This document shows positions 53,691-64,000 of a DNA stretch of 64,000 nt, piece after piece. Below the pieces are notes generated by a model. That model had not been told where the DNA came from. It was given only the letters and a program-made list of their open reading frames with translations, and did no database searches. Source of the DNA: Erinaceus europaeus (lineage: Eukaryota; Chordata; Mammalia; Eulipotyphla; Erinaceidae); NCBI RefSeq assembly GCF_950295315.1, contig NC_080164.1, forward strand, positions 62,758,042 to 62,822,041, in the 5' to 3' direction. The position numbers and the translations under genes are program-made. The first letter of the stretch is position 1; each line of letters opens with the position of its first letter.

Positions 53691-55440
53691 TTTATTTGCC
53701 TGTAGCTACTCAGTATGTCCTTTCTGTCACCCAGGATCATGCCTGAGCCAGGTCAGGGTCCTCAAGGTGCTCAGGGACACTGTGCTGCACCAGGATCACA
53801 ATGAATAGCTTATACCCCAACTGCATGCAGGCACTGGCAGTGAGATGTGAGCTGAAACAGGAGTCATCTCCAGAGGAGTTCCCCAAAGTGAAGGAGACTC
53901 TTAAATACACTGGGAAAGGCTGAAGTGACCTTCAGCTGCACCCTGCCCTGAGGAGCCATGGGCACCATGTCGGCAGAACATAGCAAGCAGAGAAGCAGGA
54001 TAAGGCAGCCAAAGCCACAAGCAGACCTTGGCAAAGGCGCAGAGGTGCAGAGGGAGAGGGGCATTTGGGAACTGGTAAAGGAAAGAGAAGTGACTCTGGT
54101 GCCTGGTGTTAGGGAGGAGCTGAGAGGAAATTGTCCCTCTGGTAGCGACTCCCTACTTCCCTATGGGGCTTCAAGTAGCTCCTTACCCACATCCAGGGAT
54201 GGATGGGTACTTCTGGGCCAGCCAGTGTTCTAACGTGTAAAAACTCCTCCAGCCTTTTTCATGAGGCAGCCTGAGGGAGAGGGAGGAACTCAGAGTCCAC
54301 TCCATAAAGTGGCCTTTCTGTCTTGTCTATTTTCTGCTTGGAAAAATAAAGGCTCCCACACCCAAAGCTCTAAAGGCAGTCATGAGAACCAAAGAAGATA
54401 ATAAGACCAGCCTTATAAAGTGAGTGCTTAGAAAATGTAAAGGCAAAAGGCTAGAATGCTAGGGATGAAGGGCCTCTGGGCTAGTCTAGTATCCAGCCTT
54501 CATTTTACAGGAAAAAAAAACCAAAAAACAAGTGATCATAGATTACACCCAAATGAGCCCGTGAATTTCAGTAGAGAAAGACTTTATCTTTCTCTTTCAG
54601 ACTGGAAACTTTTTTTTCACCTTCTTCGCTTGTCTTTTTCCCTAACTATTTCTTCTCTTCCTGCCATGCTGTTAGAGGTCACACCCTTAGAACGGTTTCT
54701 TGGATGTTGTTAATATACTCATGCCCTTTTAAGTAGGCTCTAAACTGGTCTCAATCATTCATACCTCAATATGAATTTGTTTGATCAGGTATTTCCCCAC
54801 TGAACAAACAACAGTAAAGGTCATTGATGAAATGAGGAATTTTGATAAAGGGGCAGAGAAAAAGGATAATTGTGGATTATTTTCCCAGGGAAAGTAAGCT
54901 TAAATGGACTCAAGACAACTGTCATGATGCAAAGAAGTTTCCCATTATCTATAAAATGGCATCAGTGAATTGGCCAAATCAGATTAACTTCTAGGCTGAT
55001 GTTCTGGCTTTCTCCCCAGGACAAGAAGAGGGTCCCAGGAAGGGGGTGGGCAGTCTTGCAGGAATTTTCTCCTGTCCAGAGATCTAGTTCATAAAGGACC
55101 TCTGGTTCTTCCATCTCTTGAGTCAAGACCTGTTGCAGTTCTCCCTGAAGGCAGAAAAACAGGGTCCAGCAGGAACCCGTGGCAGAGGGAAATTCCTGCC
55201 TTGTAAGTAGAGCAGGAAGTGGACTGAACCTCCACTCAACTCCATCTCCAGCTTGTAACAGCCCCTTCTCTGGAGTAGGACTCAATTGACTGTGACAAGC
55301 ATAAACATCTGCTCTCTTTATGAGCCCTGCACAGCTAACAGACCTCTTGTCATGTCCGTTATTTCTTTCTTTTATGCTAATAATGCACAAAGTGCATACA
55401 ATGCATAAAAGTGTACTTATGAAAGTACAGTAACATACAA
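53691..55440. other. Mostly unique intergenic DNA
   Basis: No recognised gene. Reverse open frame at 54962-55540 (192 codons) is the longest in the region, but its first part is SINE sequence and it lacks splice or similarity support. Confidence 0.4.
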
Positions 55441-55456
55441 TGAAGTCACAAATCTT

Positions 55457-55743
55457 TTTTAAATATTTATTTATTCCCTTTTGTTGCCCTTGTTGTTTTA
55501 TTGTTGTAGTTATTATTGTTGTTGTTATTGATGTAGTCATTGTTGGATAGGACAGAGAGAAATGGAGAGAGGAGGGGAAGACAGAGAAGGCAAAAGAAAG
55601 ATAGACACCTGAAGACCTGCTTCACTGCTTCTGAAGCAACTCCCTTGCAGGTGGAGAGCCGGGGGCTCGAACCGGGATCCTAACCCAGGTCCTTATGCTT
55701 CGTGACACCTGTGCTTAAACGGCTGTGCTACCGCCTGACTCCC
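55457..55743 (-). mobile_element. Main SINE, reverse
   Basis: Head end GTGCTACCGCCTGACTCCC. Perfect 15-base duplication GAAGTCACAAATCTT at 55442-55456 and 55744-55758. Confidence 0.92.
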
Positions 55744-55926
55744 GAAGTCACAAATCTTAACTGTACAAGTCAATAAAGCACTGCAAATGCCTACACCTTT
55801 GTACACATCTCTCGGTTCAAGATAAGAAGAACCTTGCAGAAGCAAAATGTGTCTTTTTCAGTCCCTGCATTACTGGGTTATTGGAAAAGTCCTGATGCAG
55901 TTTTACATAGGAAAACACATGATGGG

Positions 55927-56112
55927 GGGAGGGCAGTGGCACATCTGGTTAAGCACACACATTACAGTGCTCAAGGACCCAGGTTCAGGGCCCTGGTCTT
56001 CATAAGTAGAGAAGCAGGGCTGCAGGTATCTCTCTATCTCTTTCCCTCTCTATCTTCCCCTCTCAGTTTCTCTGTCTCTATACAATAATAAAAAATAAAT
56101 AGAAGATTTAAA
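55927..56112 (+). mobile_element. Main SINE, short form, forward
   Basis: GGAGGGCAGTGGCACATCTG head, GGTTCAGGGCCCTGG, tail TACAATAATAAAAAATAAAT. Confidence 0.78.
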
Positions 56113-56145
56113 AAGAGTGAAAAGTACAGAAAAGAAAAACACATG

Positions 56146-56340
56146 AGGGTTGGGTGGTAGCGCACCTGGTTGAACACATATGTTACAACACACAAGGGAA
56201 AAGCTTCAGCAGTGGTGAGTCAGTGCTACAGGTTGGTCTCTCTCTCCCTCCCTCCCTCTCCCAATCTCCCTTTTTCCTCTCAATGTCTCTATCTGTATCC
56301 AATAAATAAATAAGCAAACAAATAGAAAAAAGAAAGAGAC
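56146..56340 (+). mobile_element. Main SINE, short form, forward, internal head deletion
   Basis: GGTTGGGTGGTAGCGCACCT, then a direct jump from the A-box side to GGGAAAAGCTTCAGCAGTGG (B box lost); tail ATCCAATAAATAAATAAGC. Confidence 0.78.
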
Positions 56341-56527
56341 AAAATATGTTATGACTTTCCCAACAATCCAAGCCTACTGTAACAAAACAAACAAACAAAA
56401 AAAAACTCATGTCAAGAGCAGAACACATAACCATTATTTATTTTCTAGATGCTTTGGGGTAGAAAGATCACTCCCACTTATTGACTATTCAGCTTAGACA
56501 TTTGTTTCCCACTTTCCAGACCTTCCC

Positions 56528-56552
56528 CACCACCACCACCACCACCACCACC
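56528..56552. repeat. (CAC)n trinucleotide repeat
   Basis: Eight perfect units. Confidence 0.95.
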
Positions 56553-56804
56553 ATGAAGACAGGTCAGAACACAAGTAGCAGGTGCATGAGTAATAAAGAG
56601 AGTGCTCACTTCCAAGTTCATGACCCCCATTGACCACAGGCAAGTATGGGCTGGGTTATGTGCTGCTCCTTAAAGGTGGGAAAGCTTTCCTGCTGCTCTA
56701 TTGGGAAATATGCTCTCCTCCTCAGAAAAAGGTCTGTGGTTCAAACCAGTGATCAAGGCCACCAGTGGCTCCTGAGAATATATAGGAAAAAGTATGGCAG
56801 TCAT

Positions 56805-56922
56805 ACGATCTTCTCTAAATTTCACTTCTACCATTTACCAGACCTGTCACCTTGGACAATCAGCCTTTTGAAGTTTCTTTCCTCCTCAGGGAAAAAAAGC
56901 GATAATGATGACACTTAAGATG
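56805..56922 (+). repeat. MIR-like SINE
   Basis: TTACCAGACCTGTCACCTTG, GACAATCAGCCTTTTGAAGT, CTCCTCAGGGAAAAAAAGCG. Confidence 0.55.
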
Positions 56923-56924
56923 AG

Positions 56925-57255
56925 GTGATGAGCTTGAAGAAATCATGTTAAGTGAAATAAGTCAGAAACAGAAGGATGAATATGGGATGATCTCACTCTC
57001 AGGCAGAAGTTGGAAAGCAAGACCAGAAGAGAAGATACTAAGCAGAACTTGGACTACCAAAGTAAAAGACTTTGCACCAAAGTAAAAGACTCTGGGGTGG
57101 GGGGAGGGAGTACAGGTCTTGGAAAAGGATGACAGAGGGCCTAGTGGGGGTTATATTGTTATGTGGAAAACTGAGAAATGTTATGCATGTACAAGATATT
57201 GTATTTACTGTTGACTGTAAAGCATTAATCCCCCAATAAAGAATTTTTTTAAAAC
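56925..57255 (+). mobile_element. 5'-truncated LINE-1 3' end
   Basis: GTTAAGTGAAATAAGTCAGA, GATGATCTCACTCTCAGGCA, a small duplicated CCAAAGTAAAAGACT, then GGCCTAGTGGGGGTTATATT and CCCCCAATAAAGAA. Confidence 0.82.
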
Positions 57256-57320
57256 GCCAGAGATGAGCAGTGCTTTAGTCTCTCTCAAATAAAAAAAAAG
57301 AAAAAGAAGAAAAAGATGAG
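57256..57320 (+). mobile_element. Second-family SINE fragment
   Basis: CCAGAGATGAGCAGTGCTTT and a CTCAAATAAA tail with AAG units. Confidence 0.4.
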
Positions 57321-57329
57321 GTGGTGAGT

Positions 57330-57760
57330 ATGATGCTCACACAGCACAGACAGGTGTTCAGTGGTACCCATTGTCTAGTTCCCTCCACTCTCTCCCTTCA
57401 CACCCATACAAGGAGTAACCAAAACCCACAGACCCTCCATCAGTGATCTTTGAAAAATCAGGGTGGCAAAAAAGGTGCCAACAATAAGTGATAAGTTAAT
57501 GCTGTGCCCATTTTCAAAGAAAGGACTCGGGAACCTGCATGCAGATAAAGTTGGGTATTATCTCTAGGGATATTCATATTCTTAAATTCTTCATCAACTT
57601 TAGTTACAAGCTGGGAAACAGCACCAACAGACTCTTCTAGAGGGAAGCAGTGGTCACTAATATGCAGAGCTCCTCAGTTGGTCGTGATGACCTGGCCCCA
57701 TTTCCCTCTTTGATATCTGACTGGCATTGAGAAAAGGATATTAAAAGCACAGCATTGTAT
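57330..57760. other. Intergenic sequence, nothing recognised
   Basis: No gene or named repeat. Confidence 0.4.

Positions 57761-57761
<1 letters not shown>

Positions 57762-57827
<66 letters not shown>
57762..57827. repeat. (GT)n(GA)n compound microsatellite
   Basis: About 17 GT units pass directly into about 15 GA units. Confidence 0.97.
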
Positions 57828-57836
<9 letters not shown>

Positions 57837-57915
57837 CAAGGCCTTGTTCCTGAACAATTCACTGTTCCCTGGCCAACTTTTTCTTTCTTTTTAATTTTAG
57901 ATAAAGAAAGACAGT

Positions 57916-58120
57916 GAGAGGCTGGGTGGTGGACCTGGTTGAGTGCACATGTTACAATGCACAAGGACCCCAGTTTGAGCCTCTGGTCCCCACCTGCAGG
58001 GGGAAAGCTTCATAAGTGGTGAAGCAGTGCTGCAGGTGTCTTTCTCCTTCTCTCTCTGTCTCCCTCTTCCTCTCAATTTCTGGCTGTCTCTGTCAAATAA
58101 ATAAATAAAGATTTAAAAAA
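57916..58120 (+). mobile_element. Main SINE, short form, forward
   Basis: GAGGCTGGGTGGTGGACCTG head, GGGGGAAAGCTTCATAAGTG, tail TGTCAAATAAATAAATAAAG with AATAAA. Confidence 0.82.
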
Positions 58121-58129
58121 ATTAAAAAG

Positions 58130-58322
58130 AAAGAAAGAGTGAAAAGTCAGAGAAAGAGAGAGAGAGAGAAAGAAAGAGAGAATCATCACAGTAGCTCTCT
58201 GCCATCTGTGGGGCTTCTTCAGGTGCCATAGTGCTCCCATGTAGTGCCAGGGTTTGATCCCAGGGTTTCATGGATGGTGAGGTAAGAATTCTTGCATGTA
58301 AGCCAGATCCTTGACCTAAAAA
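58130..58322 (-). mobile_element. Second-family SINE, reverse
   Basis: GAGAGAGAGAGAAAGAAAGA tail side, TGCCAGGGTTTGATCCCAGG (B-box complement), GTAAGCCAGATCCTTGACC head end. Confidence 0.65.
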
Positions 58323-58685
58323 CTTTATTTTTCCTTTAATCTGACAAACTATCTCAAGATGCCCTATATGTGATATAACTAGGCTACATAGCACAGTAGT
58401 ACCTTTTTCTTGATGAATGAACAAGCATTCACAGAGTGAATCTCAAGCATAGGGCTCTGGTCTATTCCCCCCCCCCACACACACACACACAAACAAACCT
58501 TGGCAGTGAGTTAGTCATAGTAAACACATTAAGCTACATGAAGGGTTGAACTGGCTGGAAAGGATAGTAATATAGTCTTGAATATCATTAAATTTGGAAA
58601 CAGATTCCAAAGTAACCCAAGAATGTAGAGCAGGGTGCTCTCTCAGACCTCACTAGTGATACACTAAGAGGATACAGATACTTTG
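58323..58685. other. Intergenic sequence
   Basis: Contains C9 followed by (AC)n at 58470-58492; otherwise nothing recognised. Confidence 0.4.
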
Positions 58686-58689
58686 GGAA

Positions 58690-58995
58690 AGATCTGTCAG
58701 TCTCTTACAAAGTTAAATATACAGCTACTTTTGGGCCACCAATTCCAATATAAATATTTACCCTTGGGAAATAAAGACATATGTTCACACAGAAGTTCAT
58801 CACAGATGTTCTTAGCAGGTTTATTCATAACAACCCTCAACTAGAAATAGTCCAGGTGTCCCTCCACAGAACAGATGAATACACTATGATATTACCAGTA
58901 AGAAAAAAGGTTACTCAGTAATAAAAAGGAGCAAACTACAGAAAGGTGCAATAATCTGGGCAGATCTCAAAATGATTTTATCAATTTTAAAAATC
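58690..58995 (+). mobile_element. Old LINE-1 fragment
   Basis: CTTTTGGGCCACCAATTCCA, TTCTTAGCAGGTTTATTCAT, TAGTCCAGGTGTCCCTCCAC and AACAGATGAATACACTATGA follow the L1 ORF2-end pattern. 59570-59730 is probably its 3' continuation. Confidence 0.6.
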
Positions 58996-59164
58996 TTATC
59001 CTGTAAATTTACTTTATCTTACTGCAAACCCCTTTGAGAGGACTAAGATGGACCTGGGGTTAGGTGTGAGGGGATGAAAATACTCTTTGTTTTCATAGCA
59101 GCTTAGGAAGATGGGTATTTGCATTTGTCAAAACTTATGACTTGTGTATTTAGTGGGGCCAAAA

Positions 59165-59500
59165 TGTAGTCTTACCATGGCCACAGTCCATGTTTGGACC
59201 CCAGTACTGCATGGATATACCATGGCACTGGGGAAAGTTCCAATGTTGTAGTCTCTCTGTCTCACTCTCTTTAATTTTCTTTATCTGAATGAGAAGTCAG
59301 CTTTGTGGGGAATGTTATGCATGTACAAACTATTGTATTTACTGTTGAATGTAAAACATTAATTCCCCAATATGAAATAAATTTTTTTTAAAAAATTAAA
59401 TTTAAAAAATTATTTTAAAAAGTCAGCTTTGGAGCAGTGAAATCATACTTGCATAAGGTCCCACCAGAGCGTCTGTGTGAGTGCATGCATGCGTGCACTA
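59165..59500 (+). mobile_element. Second-family SINE, forward, split by a short L1
   Basis: ATGTTTGGACCCCAGTACTG, ATACCATGGCACTGGGGAAA and GAGAAGTCAGCTTTG stop at 59305. AGTCAGCTTTGGAGCAGTGA resumes after the L1 at 59419. Confidence 0.68.
59306..59418 (+). mobile_element. Minimal LINE-1 insertion (last ~110 bases only)
   Basis: GGAATGTTATGCATGTACAA to CATTAATTCCCCAATATGAAA and an A/T tail. AAGTCAGCTTTG on both sides is the duplication. Confidence 0.85.
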
Positions 59501-59569
59501 AAATGTATGAAGCCCAGGGGAAATACTGATGTCTGTGACTTCCTTTGAAAGCCATCAAATAATAATAAT

Positions 59570-59730
59570 CCAGATTAGCAAATGGGTAAAATGATACATA
59601 GGCAGATAGGCGATAATATAAGTACACTAAAGTGTTAATTGTAGAATCTAGGTATAAAATATGTAGGTGTTCACTGTACAATTCTTTCAGCCTTTCTGCA
59701 TGGCAGAAAATTCCATTAAAAATGTAGAAA
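59570..59730 (+). mobile_element. Old LINE-1 3' end
   Basis: GGTGTTCACTGTACAATTCT, TTCAGCCTTTCTGCATGGC and AAAATTCCATTAAAAATG are typical of an L1M 3' terminus. Confidence 0.6.
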
Positions 59731-62525
59731 TCAAGCCAATAAGATAGAAGATAGGTGAGAGTCAGAGGGGTGAAATTCAGTACCAGTGAAGATGAGTGGT
59801 CTCTGCAGGTCTACTAAGTGCACCTTTGCCTGTGCAGGAATGAGAAAACCAGCCTCATCAGCTATTCTTCTTCACCAGCAATGAGTCTCAGCCAAGGTTA
59901 CTTTAAGTGTGTGTGTTGCCACTGTCAGAGAGGCTGAATTAATGTCTGTTTCCATAGTCCCTGCTTAGGGAAGGCCTCCAGTCCTTCTTCACACTCTCAC
60001 ACTCTCTTGAGACTGGAGAGCTCACTTCAAAGATGGTTTCCTTCATTTTAGAGAACACAGGAGAAGACTCACTCTGAACAGCTCCAGAGAGCAGTGGGGT
60101 GGAGTGAGAGGGATAGCATCCAATGGACCAGCTTTCAGTCACCACAAGAAAAACTCTCTCACAAAAAACGACCACCCAGCCATGAGGAGTAAAGGAAATA
60201 CACATTACCTAGGCACCTCCATGGGCTCAGCATTTTACCTGGTACTTGAAAATACTGCATTCCTTCCTCCCTAGTTGTCTGATAATACTGGGGCCAGCTG
60301 CCCATACAGCAGTGAGTTCCTACCCCTGAAAGGGTGTAAGCAAAGCCTGAGGGCCTTGTGACAGTGCTATCACATGCATTGGGAAGAAGAGGTCAAACTA
60401 GGTGTGACTCCCCTAAGGATACCCTCAGGAAGGATACCTAGGCAAGAGGTCTGTGCCCCTTTGCTCCTGTTAGATATTCACAGCTGCCAGCTGGGCTGCT
60501 ATATGGCCAGGGTTCCAAACAAGCGTTACTTGTTCTGGGAGAGGCACCAGGAGGAAACCCTTCAATTTTAGGCACCTACCCAGGGCTAAAACCTTGAGTG
60601 CTGGCCAGAACTGTTACTGACCATCCCTGTGACCTTGGGCATGAACCTAGCTACAGGAAAGGGATGCTGAACTAGCACACTCAAGTGATGAAGCAGCCAG
60701 GTTTGGCCTTCATTTTCAGGACTCTGGGTGCCTCTGCCATGACCACATGCTGAGCACATAGGCCAGTTATCCAGTGCAGACCCAACCACAGGGTCCGGTA
60801 ATCACACCCTCACTGTGAGCCTACAGCAAGTAGAGAGACTAACTATTCTCTCCTTGTTGACTTGCTTGCCAAAGGAATTATATCATCTGCCACTTCCTAA
60901 CCCTCCTTATGAGACCCCCTCATCCTCTCCAGTTTGCAAAATGTAAGTTGACAGCTTCTATAGACTGTTGTCCCAGTCAGAGCAAGAGGAGGTCAGTTTT
61001 GTGCCAACCTGGGTGCTAGTCTGGAAAGGAATGCAAGTTAAAAGGGACCAGCCCACACCCTTCTACTGGGGTCTGCAGCCTTCCCTGGGACCACCCTGCC
61101 CAGCAGATGTCGTCGGATCATTGGCTGTAAAGCCAGCTCTCTGCTCTACCTCTCATTTAGGTGCTACTTCACCATTTACAAAGGAAGTTTCTTCAGGAGA
61201 GGTTCTCATAGCTTCCTTAGCAAGGAGGGGGACAGCTGGCTCGAGGCAAGGAACTGGGACTTGTGGAGCCCAGTGTACCACAGCTATCCTCCTTCCTACT
61301 TCACCAGTAGTCAGCTCTTGGGATACCCATAAGACTCTACCTGCCGTAGCTGCCAAATTCTGGGATCAATGTCCAGTGAACTCATGCATGCACCACACAG
61401 CATGAATTTCATAGGAAGCAGACGAGGTCAAACCGCCAAGGCATTCGCAGAGCCCTCCCTCTCTTATTGCCCTGAAGGGCCCTGACCCTCCAACCTAGCA
61501 CAGCACAAAGCCAACAGCCTCCAGACTGGGCGGAAGAGGCCCGGCTCCAGGCTGACGGGCCAGGACCCAGAGACTGCAGATTTGCTCACGTCCGCACATT
61601 TTTGAGTATCCATAGTGCTTGGCTTACTGCAAGGGGCCAAGGCCTCCACCCCACCACTAGGGATGATGGCCTTCTGCACTTAGCCAGACATGGCCTAGGA
61701 ATTCTGGCTGGCCTAACCTCGCAGCCCAACCTCAGTTGAGAGGCACGCAGAAAGCCACATCTTCCAAGCCCTCCCACCCCAGCCCTGCCCAGGCATAGTC
61801 ATATGTCGTTTAAGAGCAAATCAATCATGACCCAGAAGGCTGCTTCCCTTTCTCACCCATCCCCAGTCACTACTACCACTCCTGCTTCACACCTATTAAC
61901 ACTCAAGAGCTCCAGACAAAGTGTCTTCCCCACTCCCCTGCTTTCTGTCTGAGTGCTGGAGTCAGGCAGAAGCCCCTGTTCACAGCCCAGCTTTGCCTGC
62001 AGGTCCTGTGAGGCTCCACATGTGGTATGTGTTTGACTTTTCCCTCCTTACCCTTCTTCCACCCGTCTCTCTAGGATGACATTGAACACCCCCATCGTAC
62101 ACTAAGATCTCTCCAGTGTGATTCAATGCTGCTTGTGCTTTCAGTTTACATGGCCGGTTTTATGTTATCACCTTTGTCCGAGAAGTGGATTTTTTATTCA
62201 ACATTTTATTCGTAGATCTTGGTGTCTGTATGCCATCTTGTAGGTGACTTCTGAAAGTTACATGGCTCACTCTTAATACTGGACCACTCATTTAATCCTG
62301 CTGCCATAAATAACACTGAGGGAAACTTCCATGGAGGATTCCTACAGACCTATGGGGGAGCTCCCTGAAAGCAGGACTCTGGAGATGGGGGAGAGTAATA
62401 TGCAGAGCTGGGCATACTTATTCTCTGAGGGACTGGTGGTTTGCTCACAGAGCTATCTACACTCCCAACAGCTGAAGTGATGAGAGGAGAAAGGATACTT
62501 ATGTCTGAAAAGGGGCTTTGTACAT
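59731..62525. other. Almost 2.8 kb of largely unique intergenic DNA
   Basis: The longest stretch right of GPAT2 without a young SINE or L1. Frames of 60-145 codons occur (for example 60968-61405 +), but none has a recognised domain or paired splice sites. 62080-62340 may be an old repeat. Confidence 0.4.
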
Positions 62526-62529
62526 CAGC

Positions 62530-63025
62530 AAGATAGCTCGTCAGGTGGGGCATGTGCAGGCTGTGCACTCGGCTCAGGCTTAAGCTGTGACTACTTACGA
62601 GAATTCCACGGCATCAGAGTCAACTGCAGTGCTCTGGTGTCTCCCCATCTCTGTGTGTCTGTCTCTCTATATGAAATAGGTTGGGAGTTGCGCAGCGGGT
62701 TAAGGGCACGTGGTACCAAGCATAAGGATCCCGGTTCGAGCCCCCAGCTCCCAACCTGCAGGGGAATCACTTCACAGGCGGTGAAGCAGGTCTGCAGGTG
62801 TCTATTTTTCTCTCCCCCTCTCTGTCTTCCCCTCCTCTCTCCATTTCTCTCTGTCCTATCCAACAACAGTGACATCAATAACAACAATAATAACTATGAT
62901 AATAGAACAAGGGCAACAAAAGGGAATAAATAAATATTTAAATAATAATGATAATAATGAAATAGGTGGTGCAGAGCAGTGAAATCATGCTTGTGTAATG
63001 CCCCAGTGACAGAAAGAAACAGGGG
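62530..63025 (+). mobile_element. Second-family SINE, forward, split by a main SINE
   Basis: CTCGGCTCAGGCTTAAGCTG, ACGGCATCAGAGTCAACTGC, CTCTGTGTGTCTGTCTCTCT, interruption, then GTGGTGCAGAGCAGTGAAAT. Confidence 0.65.
62681..62953 (+). mobile_element. Main SINE, forward, long form, nested
   Basis: Head TTGGGAGTTGCGCAGCGGGT, good B box GGTTCGAGCCCC. ATGAAATAGG at 62671-62680 and 62954-62963 is the duplication. Confidence 0.9.
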
Positions 63026-63714
63026 GGTTGCTATTTACCAAAGTAGGGGCTGATACTGAAGATAAGGCTGGCTTAGGCTGCAGGAACTCAGAGTTGCTGT
63101 GGGCATACCTTCCAAGAAGATGTAAGAAATGAGAGGAGAGGAAGCAGAGTAAAATGTGAGCTGAGCCACTACATCAGGAAGTCAACTGAGGAATGGGAAA
63201 CTGTTATTTGTTCTTCAGAGGCTGGGAAAATCTCTCCTCAGTATGACTAGCTTCTCAGAAGTGCTTGCTATTCCCATAATTCCTTATGTGAGTAACTTCT
63301 TAGTAACCTGTGAGTTAGTTGTATGGATCAGTCGCCAGTGTGGGAGCCAAACTGGGAAGAATAGCAGGCCCATAAACACCACAGGAGGGCTTCAGATCCC
63401 CCATAGATCAGGGGCTCCAGGGTTTATGACCATCCTATCTGATGTTACAAGGCTGTTGTGGGCACTGTTGTGGTTATAACGTTACAAGGCACCGGAGGAC
63501 CCTTGTGAGACCAGTTTTGTGGGTTCCCTGTGCTGCTCCTGAGCTTCTTTGTTCCAAAAATGAATTATAAATGGTTTCACTACCCAGGATTCCTATGGTT
63601 ATCCTGGGAAGCCTTCTCTCACAGTGTGCAGGATGTCCAGAGAGTTTCTGGATATCCAGTTCTCAGTGAATTCTCAGATGTCTTTTTACTTTCTTAGATG
63701 TCTGGTGAAGCACT
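63026..63714. other. Intergenic sequence, nothing recognised
   Basis: No exon or named repeat. Confidence 0.45.
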
Positions 63715-64000
63715 TTTCCCCCTCTCCAGGGTTATTGCTGGGGCTTGGTGCCGGCACCATGAATCCACTGCTCCTGAAGGCCATTTTTTTTCCCTTTTGT
63801 TGCCCATGTTGTTTTATCTTTGTTGTGGTTATTATTGTTGTTGTCACTGATGTTGTTGTTGTTGGATAGGACAGAGAGAAATTGAGAGAAGAGGAGAAGA
63901 CAGAAACAGGGAGAGAAAGATAGACACCTGCAGACCTGCTTCACAACTTGTGAAGCGACCCCCCTGCAAATGGGGAGCCAGGGGTTCAAACCGGGATCCT
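63715..64000 (-). mobile_element. Main SINE, reverse, cut by the window edge
   Basis: Tail side TCTCCAGGGTTATTGCTGGG, body to GGGGTTCAAACCGGGATCCT. The head end lies beyond the window. Confidence 0.88.

Noticed and set aside
54962..55540. Reverse open frame of 192 codons, among the longest in the window
   Set aside because: Its first part is translated SINE simple repeat (Thr/Ile-rich) and the remainder has no domain, no neighbouring exons and no recognisable homologue.
60968..61405. Forward 145-codon frame in the unique 60-62 kb interval
   Set aside because: No domain or signal, no flanking acceptor/donor pair in phase that I could support, and ordinary composition for non-coding DNA.

Overview
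This is vertebrate nuclear DNA from a placental mammal. It has split genes with GT/AG introns, MIR, L2-like and MaLR fossils, LINE-1 3' ends and microsatellites. Two tRNA-derived SINE families saturate the window. Their heads (A box like TGGCGCAGTGG, B box like GGTTCGAGCCC) and bodies (CAGGTCTGCAGGTGTCT..., TCTCTGTCCTATCCAACAAC...) match what I know of hedgehog (Erinaceidae) SINEs, so Erinaceus or a close relative is the best guess. That assignment is from memory, not from a search.

Layout. 1-2.58 kb: intron of FAHD2A, made mostly of old repeats. 2.58-4.63 kb (+): the last five coding exons and 3' end of FAHD2A, a mitochondrial FAH-fold hydrolase. 4.93-14.77 kb (-): the complete coding sequence of GPAT2, a testis-associated mitochondrial acyltransferase-family protein. 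Twenty-one coding exons join in phase to about 800 codons with no break. The two genes are tail to tail, with about 0.2-0.3 kb between their 3' ends. 16.4-17.3 kb: a CpG-rich, CCAAT/GC-box/ETS-like segment. It looks like a bidirectional promoter, serving GPAT2 leftward through a non-coding first exon and an unidentified transcript rightward whose first exon could encode a signal peptide.

17.3-64 kb: I find no further protein-coding gene. ADRA2B, ASTL, DUSP2 and STARD7, which follow GPAT2 in human and mouse as I recall, are not visible. This stretch is a retrotransposon landscape: about 33 copies of the main SINE, about 19 of a second SINE, many 5'-truncated L1 3' ends, and one full-length HAL1-type (half-L1) insertion with a 19-bp target-site duplication at 24.67-26.52 kb. 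Between these lie unique stretches, some of which look like conserved non-coding DNA.

The most interesting observations are the HAL1 copy, a 114-bp tail-less SINE-head insertion with a perfect 16-bp duplication (50.27 kb), two SINEs stacked in one target site with three copies of the duplication (17.86-18.47 kb), a three-layer nested insertion (52.8-53.7 kb), and the unassigned promoter/first exon at 17.1-17.3 kb. I found no new multi-gene system, CRISPR array, tRNA/rRNA gene or viral coding region.
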